Assembly (NCBI GenBank): GCA_963729275.1
Contig: CAVSNH010000013.1
Coordinates: 806,001-870,000 of the forward strand
From: CAVSNH01 sp963729275
Lineage (GTDB): Bacteria > Actinomycetota > Acidimicrobiia > Acidimicrobiales > RAAP-2
Direction: 5' to 3'
DNA: 64,000 nt
Part shown: piece after piece, positions 37,623 through 46,043 of the stretch
Numbering within the stretch: the first letter of the stretch is position 1
How the letters are laid out: every line of letters starts with the position of its first letter
Translations under genes and position numbers: made by a program
The notes under the pieces: model-generated
Seen by the model: the letters and a program-made list of their open reading frames with translations, nothing else
What the model was told of the DNA's origin: nothing
Database searches by the model: none

Positions 37623-39080
37623 CTACGTAGGACAACGGGTGTCGAAGTCGACACCCTCGGTGATCATGTCGATGGGATCCTCGAGCGCCAGCATCGGCAA
37701 TTCTCCGACGAGATCCGCTGACTGCAGAGCGCGGGGGACGGTATCGACCGTCGGCGGGCAGGCGAGCGTCTTTCCGGCGCTCCCGACCACGCCCATGTCG
37801 GCCATCCGCCGGGCGGTGACGAGGACCCGGCCCTCGAGCGAGCCGACGGCCTTGTTGTAGGCGGACACCGCCCCCGACAACCCCTTGCCCACACCGGCCA
37901 CGTGGTCGGCCAGGACGCACAGCCGCTGGTAGAGCTCGCTGCCGCTGCGCTGTACCTCGCGGGCGTTCTCGGCCAGGGCGTCCTGTTGCCAGCCGTAGGC
38001 CACGGCCCGCAGCAGGGCGATCAGCGACGTGGGTGTGGCCAACAACACGTTGTTGGCCACGGCGTACTCCATGAGCCCCGGCTCCTGTTCGAGCGCGGCG
38101 GTGAGCAACGAGTCACCGGGGATGAAGGCCACCACGAACTCGGGGGAGGGATCGATCCGCTTCCAGTACTCCTTTTTGGCCAAGCCGTCGATATGCGCCT
38201 TGACCTGCCGACCGTGAGCAGCCAGGTGAGCTCGACGCTCGACCTCGTCGTCGGCGTCGTTGGCGTCGAGGAACGCCTGCAACGGGACCTTGGCGTCGAC
38301 AGCGACATTCTTCGCCCCCGGCAGGTGGATCACCACGTCCGGTCGGAGTCGTCCGGAGTCACCATCCGTCGTCACCTGCTCGTCGAAGTCACAGTGCTCG
38401 ATCATGCCGGCCATCTCCACGACGCGGCGCAGTTGCATCTCGCCCCAACGGCCCCGGGTCTGCGGAGATCGGAGAGCCGTGACCAGATTGCGGGTCTCGC
38501 GCTGCAGTTGGTCGTGCGATGTGGAGAGGCGCTCCATCTGCTCGGTCAGGCTGGTGTAGGCCCTCTGCCGTTCCACCTCGAGGCGTTGGGCGCTCTCCTC
38601 ATAGCGGCCGAGCTGGATGCCGAGCGGCTTGAGCAGCTGTTCGAAGGACTCCTGTCGGCGAGCCAGCTCGCCGTCGGCCGCCTGCCGGCTCTCCTTGAGC
38701 CGCGACTCGGCCAGCTCGAGGAACTGGCTGTTGTTCTGCTGCAGCGCGTCCCGCGACAGGCGGGCGAACTCGCCGGCCAGCTGTTCGCGCATGGCCTCGA
38801 GATCGGCCGTGCGCTCCTCGCCCGCCCGCCGCTCGTGGTCGAGCTCGACGCGCAACCGGACCAGATCCTGCTCGGCGGTGGCCAGACGGGCGCGCTCACC
38901 CGCGAGCTCGCCGCGGAGGCTGTCCGCCTCGGCCGCCAAGCACAGGCTCCGGTTGGCGGCATCCGCCAGCCGCGCCTCCGCCGCCCGAGACGCCGCCGTC
39001 TGCGAGGCACGGGCCCATAGGCCAATGACTACCCCGAAAGCGGCTCCGACCAGGAGACCGAGCGCGAGTCCGATTGCCAT
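37623..39080 (-). CDS. rmuC: RmuC-family DNA recombination protein
   Basis: A 485-residue protein. One N-terminal membrane segment (residues 3-22) is followed by a long coiled coil (about 25-200, with heptads such as LAAEADSLRGELAGERARL) and the RmuC nuclease-fold domain with RSPQTRGRWGEMQLRRVVEMAGM, DVVIHLPGAKNVAVDAKVPLQAF and FIPGDSLLTAALEQEPGLMEYA. In E. coli it limits recombination at inverted repeats. A GGAGG 7 nt before the ATG fixes the start. Confidence 0.93.
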   Translation of the reverse strand: MAIGLALGLLVGAAFGVVIGLWARASQTAASRAAEARLADAANRSLCLAAEADSLRGELAGERARLATAEQDLVRLRVELDHERRAGEERTADLEAMREQLAGEFARLSRDALQQNNSQFLELAESRLKESRQAADGELARRQESFEQLLKPLGIQLGRYEESAQRLEVERQRAYTSLTEQMERLSTSHDQLQRETRNLVTALRSPQTRGRWGEMQLRRVVEMAGMIEHCDFDEQVTTDGDSGRLRPDVVIHLPGAKNVAVDAKVPLQAFLDANDADDEVERRAHLAAHGRQVKAHIDGLAKKEYWKRIDPSPEFVVAFIPGDSLLTAALEQEPGLMEYAVANNVLLATPTSLIALLRAVAYGWQQDALAENAREVQRSGSELYQRLCVLADHVAGVGKGLSGAVSAYNKAVGSLEGRVLVTARRMADMGVVGSAGKTLACPPTVDTVPRALQSADLVGELPMLALEDPIDMITEGVDFDTRCPT

Positions 39081-39222
39081 GGTGCGACCTCCTCAGCGGC
39101 CATCGTCGGCCCGCGGGCCAGGGTACCGAGCCGGTGTCACAGATCCGGGGAGCCTCGACCCCGGGTCGGCCGTGCCTTCGGCGGCAGGCAGGAGGTCCCG
39201 GCCGTTGTGCGAGCATGGGCCG

Positions 39223-40584
39223 GTGCACCGCGTGGTGATCGTGGGCGCGGGATTCGGCGGGCTGTCCGCCGCCCGGACCTTGATCGGTCAGCCGGTCGAC
39301 GTCACCATCGTCGACCAGCACAACTTCCACACCTTTCAGCCGCTGCTCTACGAGGTCGCCACCGCCGGGCTCGACACCGGCGATGTCGCGTACCCGGTCC
39401 GAGCCATCTTCGGCCGAGCCAGCAATGTCCACTTCCACTTCGGCATGGTGACCGGGGTCGACTGGGAGAAGGGTCAGGTGCAGGTGGGCACTGACGACAC
39501 GCTCGCCTTCGACTCGCTCATCGTGGCCAGCGGTGCGACGGCCAAGTTCTTCGGCATCCCCGGTGCCGCTGAGCACAGCCTGCCGCTCTACACGCTCACC
39601 GACGCTCGCCACCTCCGTGATCACATCCTCCGCCGCTTGGAGACGGCGGACAGGAACTCGGACAGCATCGACGACGGCGAGCTGACCTTCGCGGTAATCG
39701 GCGGCGGCCCCACCGGGGTCGAGGTGTCGGGGGCGCTGGCCGAGCTGCTCGACGTCGCCGTCCGCCACGACGGCTTCGGCTTCGACCGTAACGCGGTACG
39801 CATCCTGCTCATCGACGGCCTCGACCGGCTACTCAGCCCGTTCAAGGAGTCGGCGGCGGCGTACGCGGCGCGCACGTTGGCGGGACGCGACATCGACCTC
39901 CGGCTCGGCCGCATGGTCAAGGCCGTCACCGACTCGTGGGTGGAGCTCGAGGACGGCGAGAAGATCCCCACCCGGACCGTCATCTGGGCCGGAGGCGTGA
40001 CGGTGGAGGGCACGGTGGCCGATCTGCTCGGCACACCCACCGCCAAGGCCGGCCGAGTCGTCGTGCAGGCCGACCTCTCGCTGCCGGGCCGTGCGCACGT
40101 CTTCGGTGTGGGTGACGCCGCCGCCGTCCCCTGGGGTCCCGGCGCCGACGCCGATCGCACCTGCCCGCAGCTGGCCCAGGTCGCCATCCAGTCCGGACGG
40201 CACGCGGCCCGCCAGATCCTGCGACAGATCGGCGGTCGCCCCACCGTCCCGTTCCATTACAAGGACAAGGGCATCATGGCCACCATCGGTCGCCGGGCAG
40301 CCGTCACCCAGTTCCCGAGTGGCCTCATCGTGCGGGGGACTCCCGGGTGGCTGGCCTGGCTTGGCCTCCACCTCATCTACCTGATCGGCTTTCGCAACCG
40401 CGTGATCGTCCTCGTCAACTGGTCGTGGCGCTACCTCTCGTGGGGATCGGGCCCCCGCGTCATCGTTGGCGACGAGCTCACCTCGGAAAACCAGCCGCCG
40501 GACCACCAGCCGCCGGACCACCAGCCGACGGACGACCAGCCGCTCGACAAGCAGCCGCCGTCCAAGCAACCGACCGGGCCCTGA
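39223..40584 (+). CDS. ndh: Type II NADH dehydrogenase (NDH-2)
   Basis: A 453-residue flavoprotein. The FAD motif GAGFGG lies at residues 8-13, the second dinucleotide motif GGGPTGVEVSG near 160-170, and the quinone-site region near GVGDAAAVPW and PQLAQVAIQSGRHAARQI. The C-terminal hydrophobic helix (LAWLGLHLIYLIGF) anchors it to the membrane. It oxidises NADH and reduces quinone without proton pumping. The last 32 residues are an added Gln-Pro-Pro repeat tail (DHQPPDHQPTDDQPLDKQPP). The GTG at 39223 is the only start close to the family N-terminus; it has only a weak GAGCAT -10-like sequence. Confidence 0.92.
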   Translation: MHRVVIVGAGFGGLSAARTLIGQPVDVTIVDQHNFHTFQPLLYEVATAGLDTGDVAYPVRAIFGRASNVHFHFGMVTGVDWEKGQVQVGTDDTLAFDSLIVASGATAKFFGIPGAAEHSLPLYTLTDARHLRDHILRRLETADRNSDSIDDGELTFAVIGGGPTGVEVSGALAELLDVAVRHDGFGFDRNAVRILLIDGLDRLLSPFKESAAAYAARTLAGRDIDLRLGRMVKAVTDSWVELEDGEKIPTRTVIWAGGVTVEGTVADLLGTPTAKAGRVVVQADLSLPGRAHVFGVGDAAAVPWGPGADADRTCPQLAQVAIQSGRHAARQILRQIGGRPTVPFHYKDKGIMATIGRRAAVTQFPSGLIVRGTPGWLAWLGLHLIYLIGFRNRVIVLVNWSWRYLSWGSGPRVIVGDELTSENQPPDHQPPDHQPTDDQPLDKQPPSKQPTGP

Positions 40585-40616
40585 TTGCCCGAGGCGCCGC
40601 CCGGCCACGGCGACGG

Positions 40617-40622
40617 TACGGT
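40617..40622 (+). promoter_or_regulatory. -10 element TACGGT (leaderless) for phoU
   Basis: Ends 7 nt before the ATG at 40630 and supports that start over the codons upstream. Confidence 0.45.
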
Positions 40623-40629
40623 GAACGTG

Positions 40630-41259
40630 ATGGAAAGCCCGCTCGATCAGATCGACAAGATGATGCTCCAGCTCTTCGCCCTGGTCGGCGAGTCGGTGGC
40701 GGGAGCAACCCACTCCCTGCTGTCCGGCGACCGAGAGGCGGCCCGGTCACTGGCCGACCGCGACGAGGTCGTCGACACCCTCTATCACGACATCGAGGAG
40801 CTCACCCTCCAGCAGCTGACTCAGGCCGGGGCCAACTCGTCCCAGGACCTGCGCTACCTGGTCACCGTGATCCGCATGCTGCCGGACCTCGAGCGCAACG
40901 GCGACCTCGCCGAGCACGTCGCTCGACGGGCCGTCCGCGGGCTCGGTACCGAGCTGACGGCGCGCAGCCGCGGTCTCGTGGAGCGCATGGGGGAAGTGGC
41001 CATCCGGATGTGGCGGGCCACCACCGACGCCTACGCCGAGCGCCTCCCGGCCGGTGCGCTCCAGGTCGACAGCCTCGACGATGAGATGGACGACCTACAC
41101 GTGAGCCTCACCGTCGAGGTGGTAGCGGGCACCATGCCCTTGCCGGTGGCCGTCGAGCTGGCCATGGTGGCCCGGTTCTACGAGCGTTTCGGTGATCACG
41201 CCGTCAACCTGGCCAAGCGGGTGGCGGCGTTGTCGGCGACTCCTGCGGCCTCTCTCTGA
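40630..41259 (+). CDS. phoU: PhoU-family phosphate transport regulator
   Basis: A 209-residue, all-helical protein with two PhoU repeats. Metal-site type motifs are DxxxD-like in the first half (LADRDEVVDTLYHDIEELT; RMLPDLERNGDLAEHVARR) and ARFYERFGDHAVNLAKRV in the second, as in PhoU, which restrains the PhoR/Pst phosphate system. No pst genes are nearby, so it may be an orphan regulator. Transcribed in the same direction as ndh with a 45-nt gap and convergent with asd. Confidence 0.9.
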   Translation: MESPLDQIDKMMLQLFALVGESVAGATHSLLSGDREAARSLADRDEVVDTLYHDIEELTLQQLTQAGANSSQDLRYLVTVIRMLPDLERNGDLAEHVARRAVRGLGTELTARSRGLVERMGEVAIRMWRATTDAYAERLPAGALQVDSLDDEMDDLHVSLTVEVVAGTMPLPVAVELAMVARFYERFGDHAVNLAKRVAALSATPAASL

Positions 41260-41266
41260 CCCGAGG

Positions 41267-42298
41267 TCAGGCAGCGAGGCCACGCTCGAGGAGCGCCTCG
41301 GCAATCTGAACGGCGTTGAGGGCGGCGCCCTTGCGCAGATTGTCACCGCTCACGAACAGCGAGAGCCCGTGGCGGACGCCCTCGGCCCGACGGACACGCC
41401 CGACGAGCGACGGATCGGTGCCGGCCGCCAGCAGCGGTTGGGGGATGTCGACCACCCGAACCCCGGGCGATTGCTCGAGAATTGCGACCGCCCGCTCCGG
41501 ACTGAGGTCGTCACGGAAGGACGCGGTGATGGCCAACGAGTGGCCGCAAAAGACCGGCACGCGCACGCAGGTGCAGCTGACCGGGAGCTCGGGCAGGCCG
41601 AGGATCTTCCGGCTCTCCTGGCGCCATTTCTGCTCCTCGCTGGTCTCGCCCGAGCCGTCACCGACCAGGCTCCCGGCCATGGGCAGCACGTTGTGGGCGA
41701 TGGTGTCGGGGAACACCGACGGAGGCGGGAAGCTGATGGCCCGGCCGTCGAAGGTCAGGGCGGCGGCGCTTTCGACCGACTTCCGCAACTGCTCGTCGAG
41801 CTCGGCCACGCCGGCCAGTCCTCCACCGGAGACGGACTGATAGGTAGCCACCACAACCGAGACGAGCCCGGCCGCGTCGTGGAGGGGCTTGAGCACGGGC
41901 ATCCCGACCATGGTCGTGCAGTTGGGATTGGCCACGATCCCCTTCGGCATCCGAGCCAGGTCGTCGGCGTTCACCTCAGGAACGACCAGGGGCACGTCCG
42001 GGTCCATGCGCCAGGCGGATGAGTTGTCCACCACCACCGCGCCGGTGGCCACGAACCGGGGCGCCAGCTCGCGGGACGCCGTAGAGCCAACCGAGAAGAG
42101 AGCGAGGTCGATGCCGGCGGGGTCGGCGGTGGCGGCATCCTCAACCTCGACCGTTCGGCCGTCGAAGTCGAGACGGCGTCCGGCCGAGCGCTCCGAAGCG
42201 AAGAGGCGCACGTCGGAGAATGGGAAGGCGCGCTCGACGAGGACGGTGCGCATCACCGCCCCGACCTGCCCAGTTGCTCCGACCACGGCCACCCGCAT
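41267..42298 (-). CDS. asd: Aspartate-semialdehyde dehydrogenase
   Basis: A 343-residue enzyme. NADP-binding GATGQVGAVM is at residues 7-16, SSAWRMDPDVPLVVPEVN follows, the catalytic cysteine lies in ANPNCTTM (about residue 131) and the substrate-binding region SGGGLAGVAELDEQ is near 160. It reduces aspartyl phosphate to aspartate semialdehyde for lysine, methionine, threonine and diaminopimelate. It follows lysC by about 100 nt, but a TAGACT element 8 nt before the ATG suggests its own leaderless promoter. Confidence 0.96.
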   Translation of the reverse strand: MRVAVVGATGQVGAVMRTVLVERAFPFSDVRLFASERSAGRRLDFDGRTVEVEDAATADPAGIDLALFSVGSTASRELAPRFVATGAVVVDNSSAWRMDPDVPLVVPEVNADDLARMPKGIVANPNCTTMVGMPVLKPLHDAAGLVSVVVATYQSVSGGGLAGVAELDEQLRKSVESAAALTFDGRAISFPPPSVFPDTIAHNVLPMAGSLVGDGSGETSEEQKWRQESRKILGLPELPVSCTCVRVPVFCGHSLAITASFRDDLSPERAVAILEQSPGVRVVDIPQPLLAAGTDPSLVGRVRRAEGVRHGLSLFVSGDNLRKGAALNAVQIAEALLERGLAA

Positions 42299-42306
42299 AG
42301 GGGCCG

Positions 42307-42312
42307 AGTCTA
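42307..42312 (-). promoter_or_regulatory. -10 element TAGACT (leaderless) for asd
   Basis: Ends 8 nt before the ATG at 42298, inside the lysC-asd spacer, so asd may be transcribed on its own as well as with lysC. Confidence 0.45.
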
Positions 42313-42398
42313 CGGCAGCCCCTCCCGGCCACAGCCCACCCGGAACGGGGCAGGCAACCCTCTGGGCGGCGCCATCGGCCCGGGCTCGACCTCGACCG

Positions 42399-42872
42399 TC
42401 AGCCGAGCTCGAACGCCTCGTGCAGGGCGCGCACTGCCGTCTCGGCGGCCTTGGCCCGGATCACACATGAGATCCGGATGGTCGACGTCGAGATCATCTC
42501 GATGTTGATGCCGTTATTGGCCAGGGTCTCGAAGGTGAGGGCGGTCACCCCCGGTGTCGACTTCATGCCCGCCCCGACCAAGGAGACGCGGGCCACGTCG
42601 GCGTCGGTCGTCACGCCGGTGGCACCGAGCTCCGGTACCAGGGCCTCGCAGACCTCGGTACTGGCGGGCAGGTCGGGAGTGGGAACGGTGAACGAGATGT
42701 CAGTTGTCCCGTGCACCGATGTGTTCTGCACGATCATGTCGACGTTGACATGTCGGTCGGCGAGGCCGCGGAAGAGTCGTGCGGCCAGACCCGGGCGGTC
42801 GGGCACGCCCATCACCGTGACCTTGGCCTCCGACTCGTCGTGGGTGACCGCGGTCACCACTGCCTGTTCCAT
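42399..42872 (-). CDS. lysC: Aspartate kinase beta subunit from an internal start
   Basis: An in-frame ATG at 42872 (residue 247 of the alpha form, MEQAVVTAVTHDESEAKVTV) is preceded by AGGAGGAAGGG, a strong ribosome-binding sequence with 5-nt spacing inside the coding region. It would give a 157-residue protein made only of the two ACT domains. Corynebacterium and Bacillus make such alpha-2-beta-2 enzymes from the same relative position. The signal is seen; that the beta chain is made here is inferred. Confidence 0.7.
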   Translation of the reverse strand: MEQAVVTAVTHDESEAKVTVMGVPDRPGLAARLFRGLADRHVNVDMIVQNTSVHGTTDISFTVPTPDLPASTEVCEALVPELGATGVTTDADVARVSLVGAGMKSTPGVTALTFETLANNGINIEMISTSTIRISCVIRAKAAETAVRALHEAFELG

Positions 42873-43610
42873 CCCTTCCTCCTCTTCGCCGACCCAGGTA
42901 CCCGGCTCCCAGGTGAAACTCGACCGGACATGCAGAGCGACGCCGTGGTTACGAGCGAACTCGACGGCCCGCAGGTTGAGCACTCGCCCGCCGGTGGCCG
43001 ACATCTCGAGCATCTCCTCGAAACTGACACGGGGCAGCTTGCGAGCGCTGGGGACGACCCGCGGGTCGGCACTGAACACCCCGGGCACGTCGGTGTAGAT
43101 CTCGCAGACATCGGCACCGAGGACGGCGGCCAGGGCTACGGCGGTCGTGTCCGAGCCGCCCCGGCCCAGGGTGGTCACGTCCCGCTCGATCGAAACGCCC
43201 TGAAAGCCGGCCACCACCGGGACGCCACCGCCCTCGATGGTGGACCGCAGCCGGTCGGCCCGGACCTCGACGATCTTGGCCCTGGTGTGAGCGGCGTCGG
43301 TGATGATCCCCGCCTGGCTCCCGGTATACGAGGTCGCCTCGATCCCGCGCTCGGCCAGGGCCATGCACACGAGGGCCATCGAGATCCGCTCGCCGGCGCT
43401 GAGGAGCATGTCGACCTCGCGACGGGGCTGGACGGCGCTCACGTCGTCGGCCAGTCGGACGAGATCGTCGGTCATCTTGCCCATGGCGCTCACCACGACG
43501 ACGACTTCGCCGCCGTCGCGCCGGGAACGGGCGATGTGGTCGGCCACAGCCCGGATCCGATCGGCGTCACCCACGGAGGTGCCGCCGAACTTCTGCACCA
43601 CCAGGGACAC
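42399..43610 (-). CDS. lysC: Aspartate kinase, alpha form
   Basis: A 403-residue class with an N-terminal kinase domain (VVQKFGGTSVGDADRI at residues 4-19, GFQGVSIERDVTTLGRGGSDTTA near 150-170) and two C-terminal ACT domains (VTVMGVPDRPGLAARLFRGLAD; VSLVGAGMKSTPGVTALTFETLANNGINIEMISTS). The ACT domains bind lysine and threonine for feedback control in related enzymes. I choose the GTG at 43610, which has a TAGCCT element 7 nt upstream and matches the family N-terminus; longer frames upstream are unsupported. It heads lysC-asd. Confidence 0.95.
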   Translation of the reverse strand: MSLVVQKFGGTSVGDADRIRAVADHIARSRRDGGEVVVVVSAMGKMTDDLVRLADDVSAVQPRREVDMLLSAGERISMALVCMALAERGIEATSYTGSQAGIITDAAHTRAKIVEVRADRLRSTIEGGGVPVVAGFQGVSIERDVTTLGRGGSDTTAVALAAVLGADVCEIYTDVPGVFSADPRVVPSARKLPRVSFEEMLEMSATGGRVLNLRAVEFARNHGVALHVRSSFTWEPGTWVGEEEEGMEQAVVTAVTHDESEAKVTVMGVPDRPGLAARLFRGLADRHVNVDMIVQNTSVHGTTDISFTVPTPDLPASTEVCEALVPELGATGVTTDADVARVSLVGAGMKSTPGVTALTFETLANNGINIEMISTSTIRISCVIRAKAAETAVRALHEAFELG

Positions 43611-43617
43611 GATGCCG

Positions 43618-43623
43618 AGGCTA
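43618..43623 (-). promoter_or_regulatory. -10 element TAGCCT (leaderless) for lysC
   Basis: Ends 7 nt before the GTG at 43610; the start codon would be the first transcribed bases. Confidence 0.5.
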
Positions 43624-43699
43624 CTGCGGGTGCCCATCGCCTCGGCGCGACGCACGAGGTGAGCGCCGTCGCGACGCCGGCGCGCAAAGGGCGACCGGC

Positions 43700-43705
43700 T
43701 ACCCT
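43700..43705 (+). promoter_or_regulatory. -10 element TACCCT (leaderless) for the anchored cyclophilin
   Basis: Ends 8 nt before the GTG at 43714. It lies about 77 nt from the divergent lysC -10 element, so both promoters share a short control region. Confidence 0.45.
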
Positions 43706-43713
43706 GTGCCCTC

Positions 43714-44568
43714 GTGCCCACCGAGAAGCGTCAGCGTCAGAAGGCCGGCCGTCAGGAGCGTCTGGCGGCGGAGCAGAAGGTACGCAAGCGCCGCCTGGCC
43801 ATCCGCCGGGTCGCGCTCGCAGCCGTGATCATCGCCGCCGTCGTCGGCATCTCCTATGCGCTGTTCTCGAACAACAGCAAAAAGACGAACGCAACGTCGA
43901 CCACGTCGACCACCAGCCATTCGTCCACGACGACGTCCACCCAGCCAGTGCCGGCGGGCGGCTCAGGCAACAAGTCCCCGTCTGCCATCACCACCTCGGC
44001 CGATTGCCCGTCCAGCTTCTCGGCCACTCTCAACAAGCCGTCGTACACATCGGTCCCGCCCACGACGATCGACCCCTCCAAGACGTACACAGCCACGGTG
44101 ACCACCGACGTCGGGGCGTTCACCATCAAGCTCGACCCGGCCACCGCGCCCATCGCCACCAACAGCTTCGTCTTCTTGGCCGAGCACCACTTCTACGACT
44201 GCGTCATCTTCCACCGGGTCATCCCCGGCTTCGTCGACCAGACCGGTGACCCGACCGGCACGGGCACCGGCGGTCCCGGCTACGAGTACGCCGAGCCTGG
44301 GCCGGCCACGGCCAGTCCTCAGTACCCGCTCGGCTCAGTGGCCATGGCCAACTCGAACCAACCGTCGACCACCGACCCGAACACCAACGGGAGCCAGTTC
44401 TTCATCGTGACCGGCACCTCGGGCGAGACCCTCCCGCCCGATTACACCCTCTTCGGCCAGGTGACCTCCGGGATGAGCGTCGTCCAGAAGATCAACGCCG
44501 ACGGCGCCACCTCCGGCACGCCGAAGGTGCTGCACCGGATGGTCTCGGTCACCGTCAGCGAGTCCTAG
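43714..44568 (+). CDS. Membrane-anchored cyclophilin-type peptidyl-prolyl isomerase
   Basis: A 284-residue protein. A basic N-terminus and one membrane segment (about residues 30-50, VALAAVIIAAVVGISYALF) lead into a Ser/Thr-rich linker (TSTTSTTSHSSTTTSTQP) and a cyclophilin domain (about 120-284) with VIFHRVIPGFVDQTGDPTGTGTGGPGYEY and NTNGSQFFIVT. The FHR arginine and GSQFFI are present, so prolyl isomerase activity is plausible; the Met/Gln positions differ slightly. It should act outside the membrane on secreted proteins. A cytosolic paralogue follows 130 nt downstream. Confidence 0.9.
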   Translation: MPTEKRQRQKAGRQERLAAEQKVRKRRLAIRRVALAAVIIAAVVGISYALFSNNSKKTNATSTTSTTSHSSTTTSTQPVPAGGSGNKSPSAITTSADCPSSFSATLNKPSYTSVPPTTIDPSKTYTATVTTDVGAFTIKLDPATAPIATNSFVFLAEHHFYDCVIFHRVIPGFVDQTGDPTGTGTGGPGYEYAEPGPATASPQYPLGSVAMANSNQPSTTDPNTNGSQFFIVTGTSGETLPPDYTLFGQVTSGMSVVQKINADGATSGTPKVLHRMVSVTVSES

Positions 44569-44698
44569 CCTCGGCCCCGCACCCCCTCGCCGGTCACGGG
44601 GCGCCCCGCTCCACCCTCCCCCGCCCACCACCGATCGACCGACCGACCGGCGCAGACGCGCCATTCACAGAGTTCGCAGAGTCCACAGAGGAGACCCC

Positions 44699-45253
44699 AT
44701 GACGCCTGATATCCCCGCCCCCGACGGCTCCAGCCCGAAGACCCAGCGGTTCGACAGCTCGCCCCCCACCGTCATCGACCCGACCAAGCGCTACGTGGCC
44801 ACGATGACCACCAACAAGGGGACCATGACCATCGCCCTCGATGCGGCTGCCGCGCCGAAGACGGTCAACAACTTCGTGTTCCTCTCCCGCTACCACTACT
44901 ACGACGGCGTCGTGTTCCACCGCATCATCCCGGGGTTCATGTGCCAGGGCGGGGACCCCGAAGGCTCCGGCCGAGGGGGTCCCGGCTACCGGTTCGAGGA
45001 CGAGCTGCCGGGGCCGGGTCGCTACGAGGTCGGTTCGGTGGCCATGGCCAACGCCGGCCCCAACACCAACGGCAGCCAGTTCTTCATCGTGAGCGGCCCC
45101 GACGGTGTCGGCCTGCCGCCGAGCTACTCACTGTTCGGCAAGGTCGTCAAGGGACTCGACGTGGTCTCGGCCATCGAGGCGGTGGGGAGCCGGTCGGGGG
45201 CGCCGGGCGAGGACGTAGTCATCGAGTCGGTGATCGTCACCGAATCCGACTGA
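44699..45253 (+). CDS. ppiB: Cytosolic cyclophilin-type peptidyl-prolyl isomerase
   Basis: A 184-residue cyclophilin without signal or membrane segment. The catalytic region reads VVFHRIIPGFMCQGGDPEGSGRGGPGYRFEDE, then SVAMANAGPNTNGSQFFIVSG and YSLFGKVVKGLDVVSAIE. It is clearly a paralogue of the gene just upstream (similar order and TVIDPTKRY/TTIDPSKTY pre-domain motif), suggesting tandem duplication. AGAGGAGACCCC precedes the ATG, so unlike its neighbour it uses a Shine-Dalgarno sequence. Confidence 0.93.
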   Translation: MTPDIPAPDGSSPKTQRFDSSPPTVIDPTKRYVATMTTNKGTMTIALDAAAAPKTVNNFVFLSRYHYYDGVVFHRIIPGFMCQGGDPEGSGRGGPGYRFEDELPGPGRYEVGSVAMANAGPNTNGSQFFIVSGPDGVGLPPSYSLFGKVVKGLDVVSAIEAVGSRSGAPGEDVVIESVIVTESD

Positions 45254-45315
45254 AGGGCCCAGGAAGCCGGTCCCTCGGCGCTCGGCCCTCGCCGCTCGGC
45301 GGCGCTCGACGCGCC

Positions 45316-46008
45316 TCAGGCAGGTAGGGCGTCGAGGCCGGAGGAAGCCCGGGCTCCGTTCACGAAGACGGCCACCCGGCCGACCCCGGCGTCGTGCCAT
45401 TTGCCGTTCCGCTCGCGGATGAGGGCGGTGCGCTCCGGGACGCCGGCCACGGGGGTGCCCGCCGGAGCGAGCAGCACGGCCCGATGCAGCTTCTCCCCGT
45501 GGACGTCCTCGGCGACGTCGCCAAAGTGGGGCACGACGGCCACCCCGCCGAGAAGGCCGAGGCCGATAGTCAGCCCACCACCACGGGCGTCGACCATGGG
45601 GTCGGTGAGGGCCATGGCCGCTCCCGAGGACCCGGTCACGACGGCGCCGTCCCGCCAGGCCGCCACCAGCGCATCCCACACCTTGGAGTGCTTGAGCACG
45701 CTGCGCAGATGCATCGGCGAGCTGCCGGCCAGGTAGACGAACCGGCTACGGCGCATGACGGCGGCCATGCCCTCGTCCTGGGCGTCCGGACGAGCGAGGA
45801 CCATGAGCCCCTCGACCTTGGCCCCTAGCGGGCCGAACCATTCGCCGGCGCGGGCCACCAGCCGCTCGGGATGCTCATAGGCGGCGGCGGTCGGAAGCAC
45901 GAGGACCTCGTCGGTGCCGGCGGCAGCCAACAGGTCGGTGTCGAAGGAGCAGCCGGGCTCGAATTCGCCCCCGCCCACGAGGGCCAGCACGCCGGGGTCG
46001 GAAGGCAT
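45316..46008 (-). CDS. Peptidase S51-family protein (cyanophycinase / dipeptidase E-like)
   Basis: A 230-residue protein opening PSDPGVLALVGGGEF, with FVYLAGSSPMHLRSVL and the nucleophile elbow TGSSGAAMAL (about residues 124-133), where family members have GSSAGA with catalytic Ser. The Ala-Gly order is changed here to GAA, but the serine is kept. S51 enzymes cleave cyanophycin or short Asp peptides; the substrate here is unknown and no cyanophycin synthetase is in the window. A TACAGT element 6 nt upstream supports the ATG at 46008. Confidence 0.75.
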   Translation of the reverse strand: MPSDPGVLALVGGGEFEPGCSFDTDLLAAAGTDEVLVLPTAAAYEHPERLVARAGEWFGPLGAKVEGLMVLARPDAQDEGMAAVMRRSRFVYLAGSSPMHLRSVLKHSKVWDALVAAWRDGAVVTGSSGAAMALTDPMVDARGGGLTIGLGLLGGVAVVPHFGDVAEDVHGEKLHRAVLLAPAGTPVAGVPERTALIRERNGKWHDAGVGRVAVFVNGARASSGLDALPA

Positions 46009-46014
46009 CGTGAA

Positions 46015-46020
46015 ACTGTA
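46015..46020 (-). promoter_or_regulatory. -10 element TACAGT (leaderless) for the S51 gene
   Basis: Ends 6 nt before the ATG at 46008 on the minus strand, in the 35-nt gap after the esterase gene. Confidence 0.5.
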
Positions 46021-46043
46021 CGGGCTGGGCCGGTGGGCGGCGG

